Shown here in pieces: positions 1 to 10,391 of a stretch of 64,000 bases of DNA. Each line of letters begins with the position of its first letter. Position 1 is the stretch's first letter. A program made the position numbers and the translations under genes. Below the pieces are notes generated by a model. That model did not search any database, was not told where the DNA came from, and worked only from the letters and a program-made list of their open reading frames with translations. Where the stretch lies: positions 2,157,001 through 2,221,000 of the forward strand of contig NZ_CP136336.1 in assembly GCF_032681285.1 (NCBI RefSeq). Direction: 5' to 3'. The stretch is from Piscinibacter gummiphilus (GTDB taxonomy: Bacteria; Pseudomonadota; Gammaproteobacteria; Burkholderiales; Burkholderiaceae_C).

Positions 1-1643
<1,643 letters not shown>

Positions 1644-1659
1644 GTGTCAGGGTGGAAAG

Positions 1660-1677
1660 GCAGGCCAATGAGCCTGC
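1660..1677 (+). terminator. Hairpin after uvrB, possible terminator
   Basis: Perfect 6-bp inverted repeat GCAGGC/GCCTGC with a six-base loop, 17 bases after the uvrB stop. No T tract follows, so it is only a weak candidate for ending the uvrB transcript. Confidence 0.3.
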
Positions 1678-1730
1678 TCACCGAGGGGGAACTTCCTTAG
1701 CCAATGCCGACCGAATCAGTGGGTTTCATA

Positions 1731-1736
1731 TATACT
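1731..1736 (+). promoter_or_regulatory. -10 element of the isc operon promoter (putative)
   Basis: TATACT matches the sigma-70 -10 consensus at five of six positions. An upstream CCGACC at 1707-1712, 18 bp away, is a weak -35. The predicted start lies near 1743, about 120 bases before iscR. The -10 overlaps the IscR-like site described separately. Confidence 0.45.
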
Positions 1737-1756
1737 TGAGTAAACCTGTCGGATTA
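1732..1756 (+). promoter_or_regulatory. IscR-type operator (putative type 1 site)
   Basis: The segment has the layout of a type 1 IscR box: ATACTTGA on the left, GTCGG then ATTA on the right, around an A/T-rich centre. It overlaps the likely -10 and start point, the position expected for autorepression by [2Fe-2S]-IscR. The call rests on similarity to the remembered consensus and on its place directly upstream of iscR. Confidence 0.5.
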
Positions 1757-1787
1757 ATCCGCGGGTTAACCCGCCCCATGAGGGCGG
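1751..1787 (+). promoter_or_regulatory. Tandem perfect palindromes and hairpin in the isc leader
   Basis: Three adjacent symmetric elements occur here: GGATTAATCC (1751-1760, perfect), GCGGGTTAACCCGC (1761-1774, perfect 14-mer), and an overlapping hairpin CCGCCC/GGGCGG (1771-1776 with 1782-1787, 5-base loop). They sit just downstream of the predicted transcription start, so they could be an additional operator or a 5'-UTR structure. No regulator can be assigned from sequence. Confidence 0.6.
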
Positions 1788-1861
1788 TGCTTGCGAGCGT
1801 GAAGCCACCATTGATCGCTTTCATTGACTAATCGTGCTGTCACCGGCACCAGGAGGATTTC

Positions 1862-2395
1862 ATGCGACTGACCACCAAAGGCCGTTTTGCCGTTACCGCC
1901 ATGATCGACCTCGCCCTGCGCGAGAACACCGGCCCCGTTGCGCTGGCTGCCATCAGCGCTCGCCAGCAGATTTCTCTGTCCTACCTCGAGCAACTGTTCG
2001 GCAAGCTGCGCCGCCATGAGCTGGTCGAGAGCACCCGTGGCCCCGGCGGCGGCTATTCGCTCGGCCGCAAGTCCGACGAGATCACCGTGGCCGACATCAT
2101 CGTCGCCGTCGACGAGCCCATCGATGCCACCGGTTGCGGCGGCAAGGAAAACTGCATGGGCGATGACGCCGGCCGCTGCATGACGCACGACCTGTGGTCC
2201 AGCCTCAACGCCAAGATGATCGAGTACCTCGATTCCATCTCGCTGCGCAAGCTCGTGGAAGAGCAACTCGCCAAGGGCGTCTCGATCGAAGAGCACCCCG
2301 TCAAGCGCGCCATCTCCACGCAACCCGTGGTCAAGCCGATCAAGATCACCGCCCCGAATTCGGTCTTCGCGCTCGGCGGCGCCATGAGCAAATAA
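1862..2395 (+). CDS. iscR: Fe-S cluster-sensing Rrf2-family regulator IscR
   Basis: This 177-residue Rrf2-family winged-helix protein senses [2Fe-2S] status and controls the isc operon it heads. It starts with the family sequence MRLTTKGRFAVTAMIDLAL; the DNA-binding domain spans about residues 1-80. The cluster-ligand region has Cys92, Cys98, Cys106 and His109, matching the three-Cys/one-His arrangement of IscR. An AGGAGG-like Shine-Dalgarno lies just before the ATG. iscS follows after 24 bp, so the two are surely cotranscribed. A putative IscR site overlaps the promoter, consistent with autoregulation. Confidence 0.96.
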   Translation: MRLTTKGRFAVTAMIDLALRENTGPVALAAISARQQISLSYLEQLFGKLRRHELVESTRGPGGGYSLGRKSDEITVADIIVAVDEPIDATGCGGKENCMGDDAGRCMTHDLWSSLNAKMIEYLDSISLRKLVEEQLAKGVSIEEHPVKRAISTQPVVKPIKITAPNSVFALGGAMSK

Positions 2396-2419
2396 ACGAA
2401 CCGTCTCTCGCCTTTCGTC

Positions 2420-3640
2420 ATGGACATGACCCAGCATTTCCCGATCTACATGGACTACGGCGCCACCACGCCGTGTGACCAGCGCGTGGTGGACGCGATG
2501 ATTCCGTGGTTGCGCGAACATTTCGGCAACCCGGCATCGCGCAGCCATGCGTGGGGTTGGGAAGCCGAGGCTGCCGTGGAAAAGGCCCGCGAACAGGTGG
2601 CGGCGCTGATCGGTGCCGACCCCCGCGAGATCATCTGGACCTCGGGCGCCACCGAGTCCAACAACCTGGCCTTGAAGGGTGCCGCACAGTTCTACAAGAC
2701 GCGCGGCAAGCACCTCATCACCGTCAAGACCGAGCACAAGGCGGTGCTCGACACCATGCGCGAGCTGGAGCGCCAGGGCTTCGAGGTGACCTACCTCGAC
2801 GTGCAGGAAGACGGCTTGCTGGATCTGGACAAGCTCAAGGCCGCGATGCGCGCCGACACCATCCTCGTGTCGGTGATGTACGTGAACAACGAGATCGGCG
2901 TCATTCAAGACGTCGCCGCGATCGGCACGATGTGCCGTGAGCGCGGGATCATCTTCCACGTCGATGCGGCGCAGGCCACCGGCAAGGTCGAGATCGACCT
3001 CGCCAAGCTGCCCATCGACCTGATGAGCCTCGCCTCGCACAAGACCTATGGCCCCAAGGGCATTGGCGCGCTCTACGTGCGCCGCAAGCCCCGAGTGCGT
3101 ATCGAGGCGCAGATGCACGGCGGTGGCCATGAGCGCGGCATGCGTTCGGGCACGCTGCCCACGCACCAGATCGTCGGCATGGGTGAAGCCTTCCGCATCG
3201 CCCGTGAAGAGATGGGCGTCGAGAGCGAGCGCATCCGCATGCTGCATGACCGGCTGATGAAGGGGCTCTCCGGCATCGAGCAGACCTTCCTCAACGGCCA
3301 CCCGACGCAGCGTGTGCCGCACAACCTGAACATGTCGTTCAACTTCGTCGAGGGCGAGTCCTTGATCATGGGCATCAAGGGCATCGCGGTGTCGTCGGGC
3401 TCCGCCTGCACCTCGGCTAGCCTGGAGCCGAGCTACGTGCTACGTGCGCTCGGCCGCAGCGATGAACTCGCGCACTCGTCGCTGCGCATGACCATCGGTC
3501 GCTTCACGACCGTCGACGAAATCGACTACGTGATCAACACACTGAAGGACCGCGTGGCCAAGTTGCGCGAGTTGTCGCCGCTGTGGGAGATGCACAAGGA
3601 CGGCATCGACCTGAGCACCATCCAATGGGCCGCTCACTGA
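2420..3640 (+). CDS. iscS: Cysteine desulfurase IscS
   Basis: IscS is the PLP-dependent cysteine desulfurase that supplies persulfide sulfur for Fe-S assembly on IscU, tRNA thiolation and other pathways. The PLP lysine is in [12 protein letters not shown] and the mobile catalytic cysteine in SGSACTSAS. Two in-frame ATGs are possible, at 2420 (406 aa) and 2426 (404 aa). With the second, the key residues would be Lys206 and Cys328, the same numbering as E. coli IscS, so 2426 may be the true start. There is no obvious Shine-Dalgarno, suggesting coupling to iscR 24 bp upstream. iscU follows after 33 bp. Confidence 0.97.
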   Translation: MDMTQHFPIYMDYGATTPCDQRVVDAMIPWLREHFGNPASRSHAWGWEAEAAVEKAREQVAALIGADPREIIWTSGATESNNLALKGAAQFYKTRGKHLITVKTEHKAVLDTMRELERQGFEVTYLDVQEDGLLDLDKLKAAMRADTILVSVMYVNNEIGVIQDVAAIGTMCRERGIIFHVDAAQATGKVEIDLAKLPIDLMSLASHKTYGPKGIGALYVRRKPRVRIEAQMHGGGHERGMRSGTLPTHQIVGMGEAFRIAREEMGVESERIRMLHDRLMKGLSGIEQTFLNGHPTQRVPHNLNMSFNFVEGESLIMGIKGIAVSSGSACTSASLEPSYVLRALGRSDELAHSSLRMTIGRFTTVDEIDYVINTLKDRVAKLRELSPLWEMHKDGIDLSTIQWAAH

Positions 3641-3673
3641 CCACCGGCGCACGAAGGATTCTGGAGTACTGAC

Positions 3674-4060
3674 ATGGCATACAGCGAAAAGGTCGTAGAC
3701 CACTATGAGAACCCGCGCAACGTGGGTTCGTTCGAAAAGGGCGATGACAGCGTGGGCACCGGCATGGTCGGCGCGCCGGCCTGCGGCGACGTGATGAAGC
3801 TGCAGATCAAGGTGAACCCGGCAACGGGCCTGATCGAAGACGCGAAGTTCAAGACCTACGGATGCGGCTCGGCCATCGCCTCGAGTTCGCTCGTCACCGA
3901 ATGGGTGAAGGGCAAGTCGCTCGACGAAGCGCTGACCATCAAGAACACGCACATCGCGGAAGAGCTGGCGCTGCCGCCGGTGAAGATCCACTGCTCGATC
4001 CTGGCTGAAGACGCGATCAAGGCAGCGGTGAACGACTACAAGGCGAAGAAGGCGCATTGA
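3674..4060 (+). CDS. iscU: Fe-S cluster assembly scaffold IscU
   Basis: IscU is the scaffold on which IscS-derived sulfur and iron are assembled into [2Fe-2S] clusters before transfer with HscA/HscB. The 128-residue length is standard. The three cluster cysteines are visible in [24 protein letters not shown] and [13 protein letters not shown]. The LPPVK segment recognised by the HscA chaperone is present intact. The gene is preceded by an A/G-rich ribosome site and overlaps or abuts iscA. Confidence 0.97.
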   Translation: MAYSEKVVDHYENPRNVGSFEKGDDSVGTGMVGAPACGDVMKLQIKVNPATGLIEDAKFKTYGCGSAIASSSLVTEWVKGKSLDEALTIKNTHIAEELALPPVKIHCSILAEDAIKAAVNDYKAKKAH

Positions 4061-4062
4061 TG

Positions 4063-4386
4063 ATGGCGGTCACGCTGACGGAAGCGGCGGCACGCCATGT
4101 GACGCGCTATCTCACCAAACGCGGCAAGGGCGTCGGTGTGCGCCTCGGCGTCAAGACCACCGGCTGCTCGGGCTTGGCCTACAAGCTCGAATACGCCGAT
4201 GACGTGGCACCGGAAGACATCGTCTTCGAAGGCCACGGCGTGAAGGTGCTGATCGATCCCAAGAGCCTGCCCTACCTCGACGGAACGGAGCTCGACTTCG
4301 TGCGCGAGGGACTCAACGAAGGCTTCAAGTTCCACAACCCGCGCGAGAAGGATCGCTGCGGTTGTGGCGAGTCGTTCCGGGTCTGA
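4063..4386 (+). CDS. iscA: A-type Fe-S carrier protein IscA
   Basis: IscA is a 107-residue A-type carrier that accepts Fe-S clusters or iron and delivers them to apoproteins. The three conserved cysteines are in [13 protein letters not shown] and the C-terminal CGCGESF. The start at 4063 gives [12 protein letters not shown] and the exact length of E. coli IscA; an ATG at 4060 overlapping the iscU stop is also possible. It is the last gene before a terminator-like hairpin that separates it from hscB. Confidence 0.95.
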   Translation: MAVTLTEAAARHVTRYLTKRGKGVGVRLGVKTTGCSGLAYKLEYADDVAPEDIVFEGHGVKVLIDPKSLPYLDGTELDFVREGLNEGFKFHNPREKDRCGCGESFRV

Positions 4387-4404
4387 GCCCCGGTGGTGTG
4401 CAAC

Positions 4405-4436
4405 GGGCGCGGCATGTGTCGCGCCCTTGTTTTGTC
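4405..4436 (+). terminator. Intrinsic terminator or attenuator between iscA and hscB
   Basis: GGGCGCG (4405-4411) pairs with CGCGCCC (4420-4426) around an 8-base loop and is followed by the T-rich run TTGTTTTGT. This has the form of a Rho-independent terminator inside the isc operon. Partial read-through would lower hscBA-fdx relative to iscRSUA. Confidence 0.6.
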
Positions 4437-4468
4437 TGGTTCCTTTTCATTCGTGAATCGAGCGTGCC

Positions 4469-4987
4469 GTGAAGCTGGACGATGATGACTTCGCCCTGTT
4501 CGGCTTGCCGCGGCGCTACAAGCAGGAGCGCACCACGCTCGATGCACGTTGGCGTGAACTCCAGGCCCAGGTGCACCCCGACAAGTTCGCCGCCGAAGGC
4601 GCAGCGTCCAAGCGCGTGGCCATGCAGTGGGCCGTGCGCGTGAACGAGGCCTACCAGCGCCTTAAAGACCCGATCAAGCGCGCCGCCTACCTGTGCGAGC
4701 TGCACGGCGTGCCGGTGCACAGCGAGAGCAACACCTCGATGCCCTCGGGCTTTCTGATGCAGCAGATGGCCTGGCGCGAAGCTCTCGAAGAGGCCACGCT
4801 GCTGAGCGACGTGGAAGCGCTGGCCGACGAGGTCAACACCCATCGTCGCGAGGCGCTCGAGCAGCTTGCCAGCACCTGTGACGAGCAAGGTGATTTCAGC
4901 GCAGCCGCCGAGCAGGTCAGAGCCCTCATGTTCGTCGAGCGCTTTGCCGACGACATCGATCAGCGCCTGGAAGCGCTGGGACAATAA
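4469..4987 (+). CDS. hscB: Fe-S J-type co-chaperone HscB
   Basis: HscB is the J-domain co-chaperone that brings IscU to HscA and stimulates its ATPase. The 172-residue protein has an N-terminal J domain with the HPDKF signature ([11 protein letters not shown], about residues 35-45) and a C-terminal helical domain that binds IscU. The start is GTG at 4469, giving [17 protein letters not shown], the usual HscB beginning. It is 82 bp from iscA and only 4 bp from hscA. The terminator-like hairpin in the 82-bp gap may tune its expression. Confidence 0.93.
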   Translation: MKLDDDDFALFGLPRRYKQERTTLDARWRELQAQVHPDKFAAEGAASKRVAMQWAVRVNEAYQRLKDPIKRAAYLCELHGVPVHSESNTSMPSGFLMQQMAWREALEEATLLSDVEALADEVNTHRREALEQLASTCDEQGDFSAAAEQVRALMFVERFADDIDQRLEALGQ

Positions 4988-4991
4988 CGAC

Positions 4992-6848
4992 ATGACCTTG
5001 CTTCAGATTTCAGAGCCGGGCGAAAGCCCGGACCCGCACCAGCGGCGCATCGCGGTCGGCATAGACCTCGGCACCACGCATTCGCTGGTGGCTGCCGTGC
5101 GGCACGGCGTGGCTGAGTGCCTGCCGGATGCGCAGGGTCGTGTGATCCTGCCGTCGGTCGTGCGCTATGTCGACAAGACCCGCCGCCAGATCGGCCACGA
5201 GGCGCAGGCCGAAGCCGCGGTCGACCCATCGAACACCATCGTCTCGGTCAAGCGCTTCATGGGCCGCGGCCTCGCCGACATCGCGCAGCGCGAGAAGCTG
5301 CCCTATGACTTCGTCGATGCGCCGGGCATGGTGCAGCTCAACACCGTTGCGGGCGTGAAGTCGCCGGTGGAAGTCTCGGCCGAGATCCTCGCCACGCTGC
5401 GCCAGCGCGCGGAAGACAGCTTCGACGACGAGATCTTCGGTGCGGTGATCACGGTGCCTGCGTACTTTGACGACGCACAACGCCAGGCCACGAAGGACGC
5501 AGCGCAACTCGCTGGCCTCAACGTGCTGCGCCTCATCAACGAGCCGACCGCCGCCGCGATCGCCTACGGGCTCGAGAACGGCAGCGAAGGGCTCTACGCC
5601 GTGTACGACCTGGGCGGTGGCACCTTCGATGTCTCGCTGCTGCGCCTGAGCCAGGGAGTGTTCGAGGTGGTGGCGACGGGTGGCGACTCCGCCCTCGGCG
5701 GTGACGACTTCGACCGCCTGCTCGCCGACTGGGCGCTCACGAAGAGCGGACTGCGCGCGACCACGCCGCAAGACAAGCGCGCCGTGATGGTCGCGGCCCG
5801 CGCCGCCAAGGAAAAGCTTTCCAGCACCGACCACGCCACGCTGGCCTGCCCGCTTTCCGAGGGCGAGTTGTCGGTGCGCGTGACGCGAGACGAATTCCAC
5901 CAGCTCAGTGCGGAACTGGTCGGCCGGACCATGGGCGCCTTGCGCAAGGTGCTGCGCGACGCCAAAGCGGCCAAGGACGAGGTGCAGGGCGTCGTGATGG
6001 TCGGCGGCTCGACGCGCATGCCGCAGGTGCAGGCGGCCGTCGCCGAGTTTTTCGGCAAGGCCCCGCTGACGAACCTCAACCCCGATGAAGTGGTCGCACT
6101 CGGTGCTGCGATCCAGGCGAACGCATTGGCCGGCAACACTGGCGCCGACGAGCTGCTGCTGCTCGACGTGATCCCGCTCTCGCTGGGCCTGGAGACGATG
6201 GGCGGGCTGGTCGAGCGCATCATCCCGCGCAACAGCACCATTCCCACCGCCCGCGCGCAAGACTTCACCACCTTCAAGGACGGCCAGACCGCGATGGCCA
6301 TCCACGTGGTGCAAGGTGAACGTGAGCTGGTGAGCGACTGCCGCTCGCTTGCACGCTTCGAGCTGCGCGGCATTCCGCCAATGGTGGCTGGTGCGGCGCG
6401 CATCCGTGTGAGCTTCCAGGTCGACGCCGATGGCCTCCTGGCCGTCAGCGCGCGTGAAGAAGGCTCGGGCGTGCAAGCCTCGATCAACGTCAAGCCCAGC
6501 TACGGCCTGACCGACGACGAAGTGGCGCGCATGCTGACCGAGAGCTTCACCACCGCCGAATCCGACATGAAGGCGCGCAGCCTGCGTGAATCGCGCGTCG
6601 AGGCCGAGCGCATGCTGCTGGCCACCGCCTCGGCGCTGCAAGCCGATGGCGACCTGCTCAGTGCTGAAAGCCGCGCCGAGATCGACGCGCTCATGCAGGC
6701 GCTCGACCAAACCCGTCAAGGCGACAACCACGCCGCCATCGACACCGCCGTGGAAGCACTCGCCAAAGGCACCGAAGCCTTCGCGGCCGAGCGCATGAAC
6801 CGCGGCATCCGCCAGGCCCTTGCAGGCCGCAAGGTGGAAGAAGTCTGA
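4992..6848 (+). CDS. hscA: Fe-S cluster assembly chaperone HscA (Hsp70 family)
   Basis: HscA is the specialised Hsp70 that uses ATP to promote cluster transfer from IscU. The chosen ATG at 4992 gives 618 residues. The frame extends upstream into hscB, but residues there do not resemble Hsp70, whereas [13 protein letters not shown] follows shortly after this start. Hsp70 motifs are present: the phosphate-1 loop, [25 protein letters not shown] and [13 protein letters not shown]. The C-terminal half is the substrate-binding and lid region. hscB lies 4 bp upstream and fdx 2 bp downstream, indicating tight coupling. Confidence 0.96.
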   Translation: MTLLQISEPGESPDPHQRRIAVGIDLGTTHSLVAAVRHGVAECLPDAQGRVILPSVVRYVDKTRRQIGHEAQAEAAVDPSNTIVSVKRFMGRGLADIAQREKLPYDFVDAPGMVQLNTVAGVKSPVEVSAEILATLRQRAEDSFDDEIFGAVITVPAYFDDAQRQATKDAAQLAGLNVLRLINEPTAAAIAYGLENGSEGLYAVYDLGGGTFDVSLLRLSQGVFEVVATGGDSALGGDDFDRLLADWALTKSGLRATTPQDKRAVMVAARAAKEKLSSTDHATLACPLSEGELSVRVTRDEFHQLSAELVGRTMGALRKVLRDAKAAKDEVQGVVMVGGSTRMPQVQAAVAEFFGKAPLTNLNPDEVVALGAAIQANALAGNTGADELLLLDVIPLSLGLETMGGLVERIIPRNSTIPTARAQDFTTFKDGQTAMAIHVVQGERELVSDCRSLARFELRGIPPMVAGAARIRVSFQVDADGLLAVSAREEGSGVQASINVKPSYGLTDDEVARMLTESFTTAESDMKARSLRESRVEAERMLLATASALQADGDLLSAESRAEIDALMQALDQTRQGDNHAAIDTAVEALAKGTEAFAAERMNRGIRQALAGRKVEEV

Positions 6849-6850
6849 CC

Positions 6851-7189
6851 ATGCCCGTTATCAAAATCCTGCCCCACCCCGAGTACTGCCCCAAGGGCGC
6901 CACGATCGAGGCGCCCACCGGCACGTCGATCTGCGAGGCCCTGCTCGACCATGACATCGAGATCGAGCACGCCTGCGACATGAGCTGCGCCTGCACCACC
7001 TGCCACGTGGTGGTGCGCGAGGGCTTCAATTCGCTGGGTGAGATGGACGAGGCCGAAGAAGACCTGCTCGACCGAGCCTGGGGCCTGGAGCCCAACTCGC
7101 GCCTGTCGTGCCAGGCGATCCTCGCCCAGCAGGACGTGACGATCGAGATCCCCAAGTACTCGATCAACCACGCCAAAGAGAAGCACTGA
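6851..7189 (+). CDS. fdx: ISC-type [2Fe-2S] ferredoxin
   Basis: This 112-residue adrenodoxin-like ferredoxin supplies electrons during Fe-S cluster assembly. The ligand pattern is C-x5-C-x2-C (within EHACDMSCACTTCHVV) with a fourth cysteine at LSCQAI. It is the last gene of the operon, 2 bp after hscA. No iscX-like gene follows; the next sequence is a hairpin and then genes on the other strand. Confidence 0.96.
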   Translation: MPVIKILPHPEYCPKGATIEAPTGTSICEALLDHDIEIEHACDMSCACTTCHVVVREGFNSLGEMDEAEEDLLDRAWGLEPNSRLSCQAILAQQDVTIEIPKYSINHAKEKH

Positions 7190-7190
7190 G

Positions 7191-7224
7191 AAAAGAACCC
7201 TCTGACCGCATGGGCCAGAGGGTT
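7191..7224 (-). terminator. Terminator between convergent fdx and cheX-like genes
   Basis: AACCCTCTG (7196-7204) and CAGAGGGTT (7216-7224) form a perfect 9-bp stem with an 11-base loop. Read on the minus strand the hairpin is followed by a T-rich tail (from AAAAG at 7191-7195), so it should terminate the chemosensory operon. On the plus strand it may also help end fdx, but there is no T tract there. Confidence 0.7.
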
Positions 7225-7316
7225 GGCAAAGGGCAAGGGCCCTACTGAGGAGACAGAAGGCAGGCGATGAGCACCTGCAGTCTCTCAGTCTGCAAGCGCC
7301 ATGCCTGCTTTGCGCG

Positions 7317-7775
7317 TCATGCCGCTTCGGCGAGATCCACGCACACCACGCCCGGGTAGCGGTTCCAGCGGAACGTGATCACATAGGGATGCTGCCGCGT
7401 GCGCGTGCCGCCAGATGGTTTGCCGTGCACCACCTTGGGCACTGAAATCTCCAGATCCTTGCCCAACGTGCGTCGGGCATTGCCGGCCAGGGTGTTGGCG
7501 ATCTCGCCCACCGCATCCAGCAGGCTGCTCTGCGACAGGTCGGTTTCCTTCTGGATCAGCAGCAACTCTTTCAGTGCCGCCGCCGGCAGCGACACCACCA
7601 CCTGCCCGCGGTAGCGCCCCGAGAAGCTCACGATGCCGTTGAAGTCGTGCCCAGGCATCGCATCGACGCCCAGGTAGGCCGAGGTGATCTCGGGCTCGAT
7701 GCGGCTCGTGACATCGAAATAGCGCCGCACCGAGTCGACGAAGAGCCGCAGGTCGGATTCTTTCAACGCGCTCAT
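7317..7775 (-). CDS. cheX: CheX/CheC-family phosphatase-like protein
   Basis: The 152-residue protein has the fold signature of CheX, which dephosphorylates phospho-CheY. The catalytic E-x2-N motif is visible in AVGEIANTLAGNAR, and the central GHDFNGIVSFSG and C-terminal strands fit the family. The ATG at 7775 overlaps the stop of the CheY-like gene by 4 bp, so the two products are likely made together and act as a pair. The longer upstream frame overlaps the CheY-like gene and is not needed. The partner kinase is the CheA-like gene two positions upstream in the operon. The family call is secure; the in vivo target is inferred from gene order. Confidence 0.85.
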   Translation of the reverse strand: MSALKESDLRLFVDSVRRYFDVTSRIEPEITSAYLGVDAMPGHDFNGIVSFSGRYRGQVVVSLPAAALKELLLIQKETDLSQSSLLDAVGEIANTLAGNARRTLGKDLEISVPKVVHGKPSGGTRTRQHPYVITFRWNRYPGVVCVDLAEAA

Positions 7776-8155
7776 AGGTGATGCTCGAAAAGCCCCTTGA
7801 GGGCGAGTTGCAGGCCGTCGTCGGTGAAGGGCTTGGGCAGGAAGCCGTGTGCGCCCAGCCGCAGCGCGCGGATGGCGGTCGACTTGTCGTCGAGCGCGCT
7901 GATCACGAGGATGCGCGTGCGCGGGTGCATGGCGAGCAGCACCGGAATGCACTCCAGCCCGTCCATCTCGGGCATGGTGAGGTCCATCGTCACGACGTCG
8001 GGCGCGGCGGTGCGGGCCGCGCGCAGCGCTTCTTCGCCGTTGCGCGCCAGACCCAGCAGCGTCACCTCGCCAAGCGTGCCGCTCTGCACGACACGCGCGA
8101 TGCGCGAGCGCACCATGTTCGAGTCATCGACCACCAGCAGCTTCATGCTGCTCAC
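7772..8155 (-). CDS. CheY-like single-domain response regulator
   Basis: A 127-residue stand-alone receiver domain. The acidic pair is in KLLVVDDSNM, the phospho-acceptor aspartate in VVTMDLTMPEMDG, the switch Ser/Thr in LVISALDD and the lysine in FLPKPFTDDGL. There is no output domain. A GTG start at 8155 overlaps the stop of the kinase gene by 4 bp; an ATG at 8146 (124 aa) is an equally good start. It lies between a CheA-type kinase and a CheX-type phosphatase, so it probably carries their phosphate signal. The target, motor or otherwise, is unknown. Confidence 0.92.
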   Translation of the reverse strand: MSSMKLLVVDDSNMVRSRIARVVQSGTLGEVTLLGLARNGEEALRAARTAAPDVVTMDLTMPEMDGLECIPVLLAMHPRTRILVISALDDKSTAIRALRLGAHGFLPKPFTDDGLQLALKGLFEHHL

Positions 8156-10296
8156 GTCGCCAGCCTCACACGGAAGGTCGTGCCTTCCTGGGCCCGACTC
8201 GACACGAGCAGCCGCGCTCCGAGGCGACGCACCTCATGGGCCACGATGTCCAGCCCCACACCGCGACCCGCATGTTCGCCGGTGACTTCGGCCGTGCTGA
8301 AGCCCGGCTTGAACACCTGCGCCACGATCTGAGACACGCTCATCTCGGCAAGCTGCGCCTCGTTGAACCAGCCGAGCGAGAGCAGGCGCTGCCGCACGCG
8401 CTCGGGGTTGAGGCCGCCGCCATCGTCGCGCACCAAGAGGTGCACCTGGTCGGTCTCGTCGCGGGCCACTTCGACGTCGATGCGAGCCCGCACCGGCTTG
8501 CCGCGTGCCTCGCGGGTGGCGGCGTCTTCCACGCCGTGCACGACGGCGTTGCGCACCAGCTGCACCGCGATCTGCGTCAGGGCATCGCGCACGCGGGTCG
8601 GCAGATCGGTGATGGCGTCGAGCTTCGCGTGCAGTCGCGCGGGCTTGTCGGTGTCTTCACCGATGCGCTCGACGAGCGCGCTGAGCTGGGCGCCGAGGCC
8701 GTCGACACCCGGTTGTGGCGCCACCTGCGGCAGGCGGTGCCGATCGCGCAGCACCGAGCGCTTGAGCGCCTGAAGGCGGGTCAGCAGCTCTTCGAGCGGC
8801 AGAGGCAGCGCGAGCAGTGCTTCGCCGCTCATCGAGGCCGCTTCGCGCAGCGGCTGCAGATGAGATTCGAATTCGTGCGCGGTGCTCGCCAAGAGCTCCA
8901 GCGAGAGCATCGCGGCTTCGCCCTTCACGGCGTGGACGTGGCGGTAGATGCGGTCGACGGTGCGGCGCAACTGCTTGGCATCGGAGCCGGCATCCACCTG
9001 GCGCAGCAGGTCGTTGACCTCGAGCAGGCTCCCCTCGGTGCGCTCGACGAAGGCGGCGAGTGCGGCCGGGTCGGCCTCGAAGGCCTGCACCAGCAGGTCG
9101 AACTCGCGCTGGGCGCGCTTCTGTTCGCCCTCGAGCTTGCGTTCGAGTTCGATGCGCGGCGTCACGTCTTGCACGGTCACGAGCAGGTGCTTGACGCTCT
9201 TGTCCTCCACCACCCGGCTGAACTGCATCGACAGGAAGCGCTGCCGTTTCTGGCCAAGGGTGTCGGTCTGCGTCAGCTCCACTTCGGTGAGCGGGTTGAT
9301 GCTCTGCACCAGGTCTTCCTTCACGTGCGGCGTGAAGAGCAGCTCGATGTAGCCGCGGGCGTCTTCCAGCGTCTTGGCCGACACGAGCGGTGAGAGCAGC
9401 AGGATGAAGTTGTCGCCGGCCTGGGCCGGTCGACCGAACATGCCGCTCACCGAGTTCGAGATCTGCGTGCCGAGCGTCATCTCGGGTGTCAGCAGGAACA
9501 GGCCCTCGCGCACGACGGAAAGGATCTCCTGCGTCTCGCCGCTGGCCTGCTCGACGGCCGCGTCGGACTGGCGCAGGCGTCGGATGAACTTGAAGAGGAT
9601 GAACAGGAAGTTGAGCAGCGCGAGCACGATGCCGCCTGTCTGCACCATGCGCAGCACCGAGGCGCGCTGCGAGGCGGCGCTTTCCAGGTCGGTGGTGAGC
9701 TCGTTCATCATGCCGAGCAGCGCGAGGTTGTTGGCACGGGCGTAGTCGGCGGCGGCCTTCACGTAGGCCGCGTGCGACGCGCTGCCCGACTCGCGCAGCA
9801 GGTCCATCTGGCGGCGCCACGGCTCCCAGAGGGCGAGCGCGCGGTTCAAGATGTCGGCGCTTTTCGGCCCCGAGGCTGCGGGCAGGAACACCTGACGGCC
9901 GTCGCCGCCGGTCACCTGTGCACCGTTGCGAAAGCCCTGCAGGGTGTTGTCGAAAAGGCGGCTCGCGTTGTGCAGCTCGTCGAGCAGGCTTTGCGGGATC
10001 GGCCCGCTGGCCGACGCCAGCTCGCTCGCATACAGCGCCTTCGACATGCGCTGCGACAGCATGCGCTGCCGGCCGGCGAGGTTGATGGAGACGGCATCTT
10101 CGGCGATCTGGAACGACACGTAGAAGTTCAAGACCAGCACGGCCAGGTCGAAGAGCAGGAAGAACGCGACCGCGATGATGATCTCGCGGTACTTGCCCAG
10201 GTTGAGCTGCACCTTGCGGCCGGCGCGCCGCAGCAGCGGTGGGGCGGATGGAAGGGCAGGGGAGATCGCAAGACCGGGCGCGCCGGGTGATGACAT
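8152..10296 (-). CDS. Membrane-bound CheA-type histidine kinase with PilJ-like sensor domain
   Basis: A 714-residue protein combining receptor and kinase. A membrane segment at about residues 38-60 precedes a type IV pili methyl-accepting N-terminal (PilJ-like) region with SINLAGRQRMLSQRMSK. A second membrane helix is near residues 220-238. A PAS-like segment and coiled coil follow, then an HPt module with His455 in HAVKGEA, then a CheA-type ATPase (QLVRNAVVHGVED, DDGGGL, GRGVGLDIV). The protein ends directly after the ATPase, so the CheW-like P5 domain of CheA is missing. An AGGAGG ribosome site precedes the ATG. The CheY-like and CheX-like genes follow with 4-bp overlaps. It presumably senses a periplasmic signal and phosphorylates the CheY-like protein. 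Confidence 0.88.
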   Translation of the reverse strand: MSSPGAPGLAISPALPSAPPLLRRAGRKVQLNLGKYREIIIAVAFFLLFDLAVLVLNFYVSFQIAEDAVSINLAGRQRMLSQRMSKALYASELASASGPIPQSLLDELHNASRLFDNTLQGFRNGAQVTGGDGRQVFLPAASGPKSADILNRALALWEPWRRQMDLLRESGSASHAAYVKAAADYARANNLALLGMMNELTTDLESAASQRASVLRMVQTGGIVLALLNFLFILFKFIRRLRQSDAAVEQASGETQEILSVVREGLFLLTPEMTLGTQISNSVSGMFGRPAQAGDNFILLLSPLVSAKTLEDARGYIELLFTPHVKEDLVQSINPLTEVELTQTDTLGQKRQRFLSMQFSRVVEDKSVKHLLVTVQDVTPRIELERKLEGEQKRAQREFDLLVQAFEADPAALAAFVERTEGSLLEVNDLLRQVDAGSDAKQLRRTVDRIYRHVHAVKGEAAMLSLELLASTAHEFESHLQPLREAASMSGEALLALPLPLEELLTRLQALKRSVLRDRHRLPQVAPQPGVDGLGAQLSALVERIGEDTDKPARLHAKLDAITDLPTRVRDALTQIAVQLVRNAVVHGVEDAATREARGKPVRARIDVEVARDETDQVHLLVRDDGGGLNPERVRQRLLSLGWFNEAQLAEMSVSQIVAQVFKPGFSTAEVTGEHAGRGVGLDIVAHEVRRLGARLLVSSRAQEGTTFRVRLAT

Positions 10297-10391
10297 GGGT
10301 CCTCCTCAATCACGCGTCATGCGTGTGACTGTTATTCGCAAGCAAGCCGCAGGCCTTCCCGCCCGCGGCGCTTGCCCCAACGACTCGCGGC

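Noticed and set aside
5010..6731. 573-residue frame antisense to hscA
   Set aside because: Antisense shadow; hscA is identified by clear Hsp70 motifs on the plus strand.
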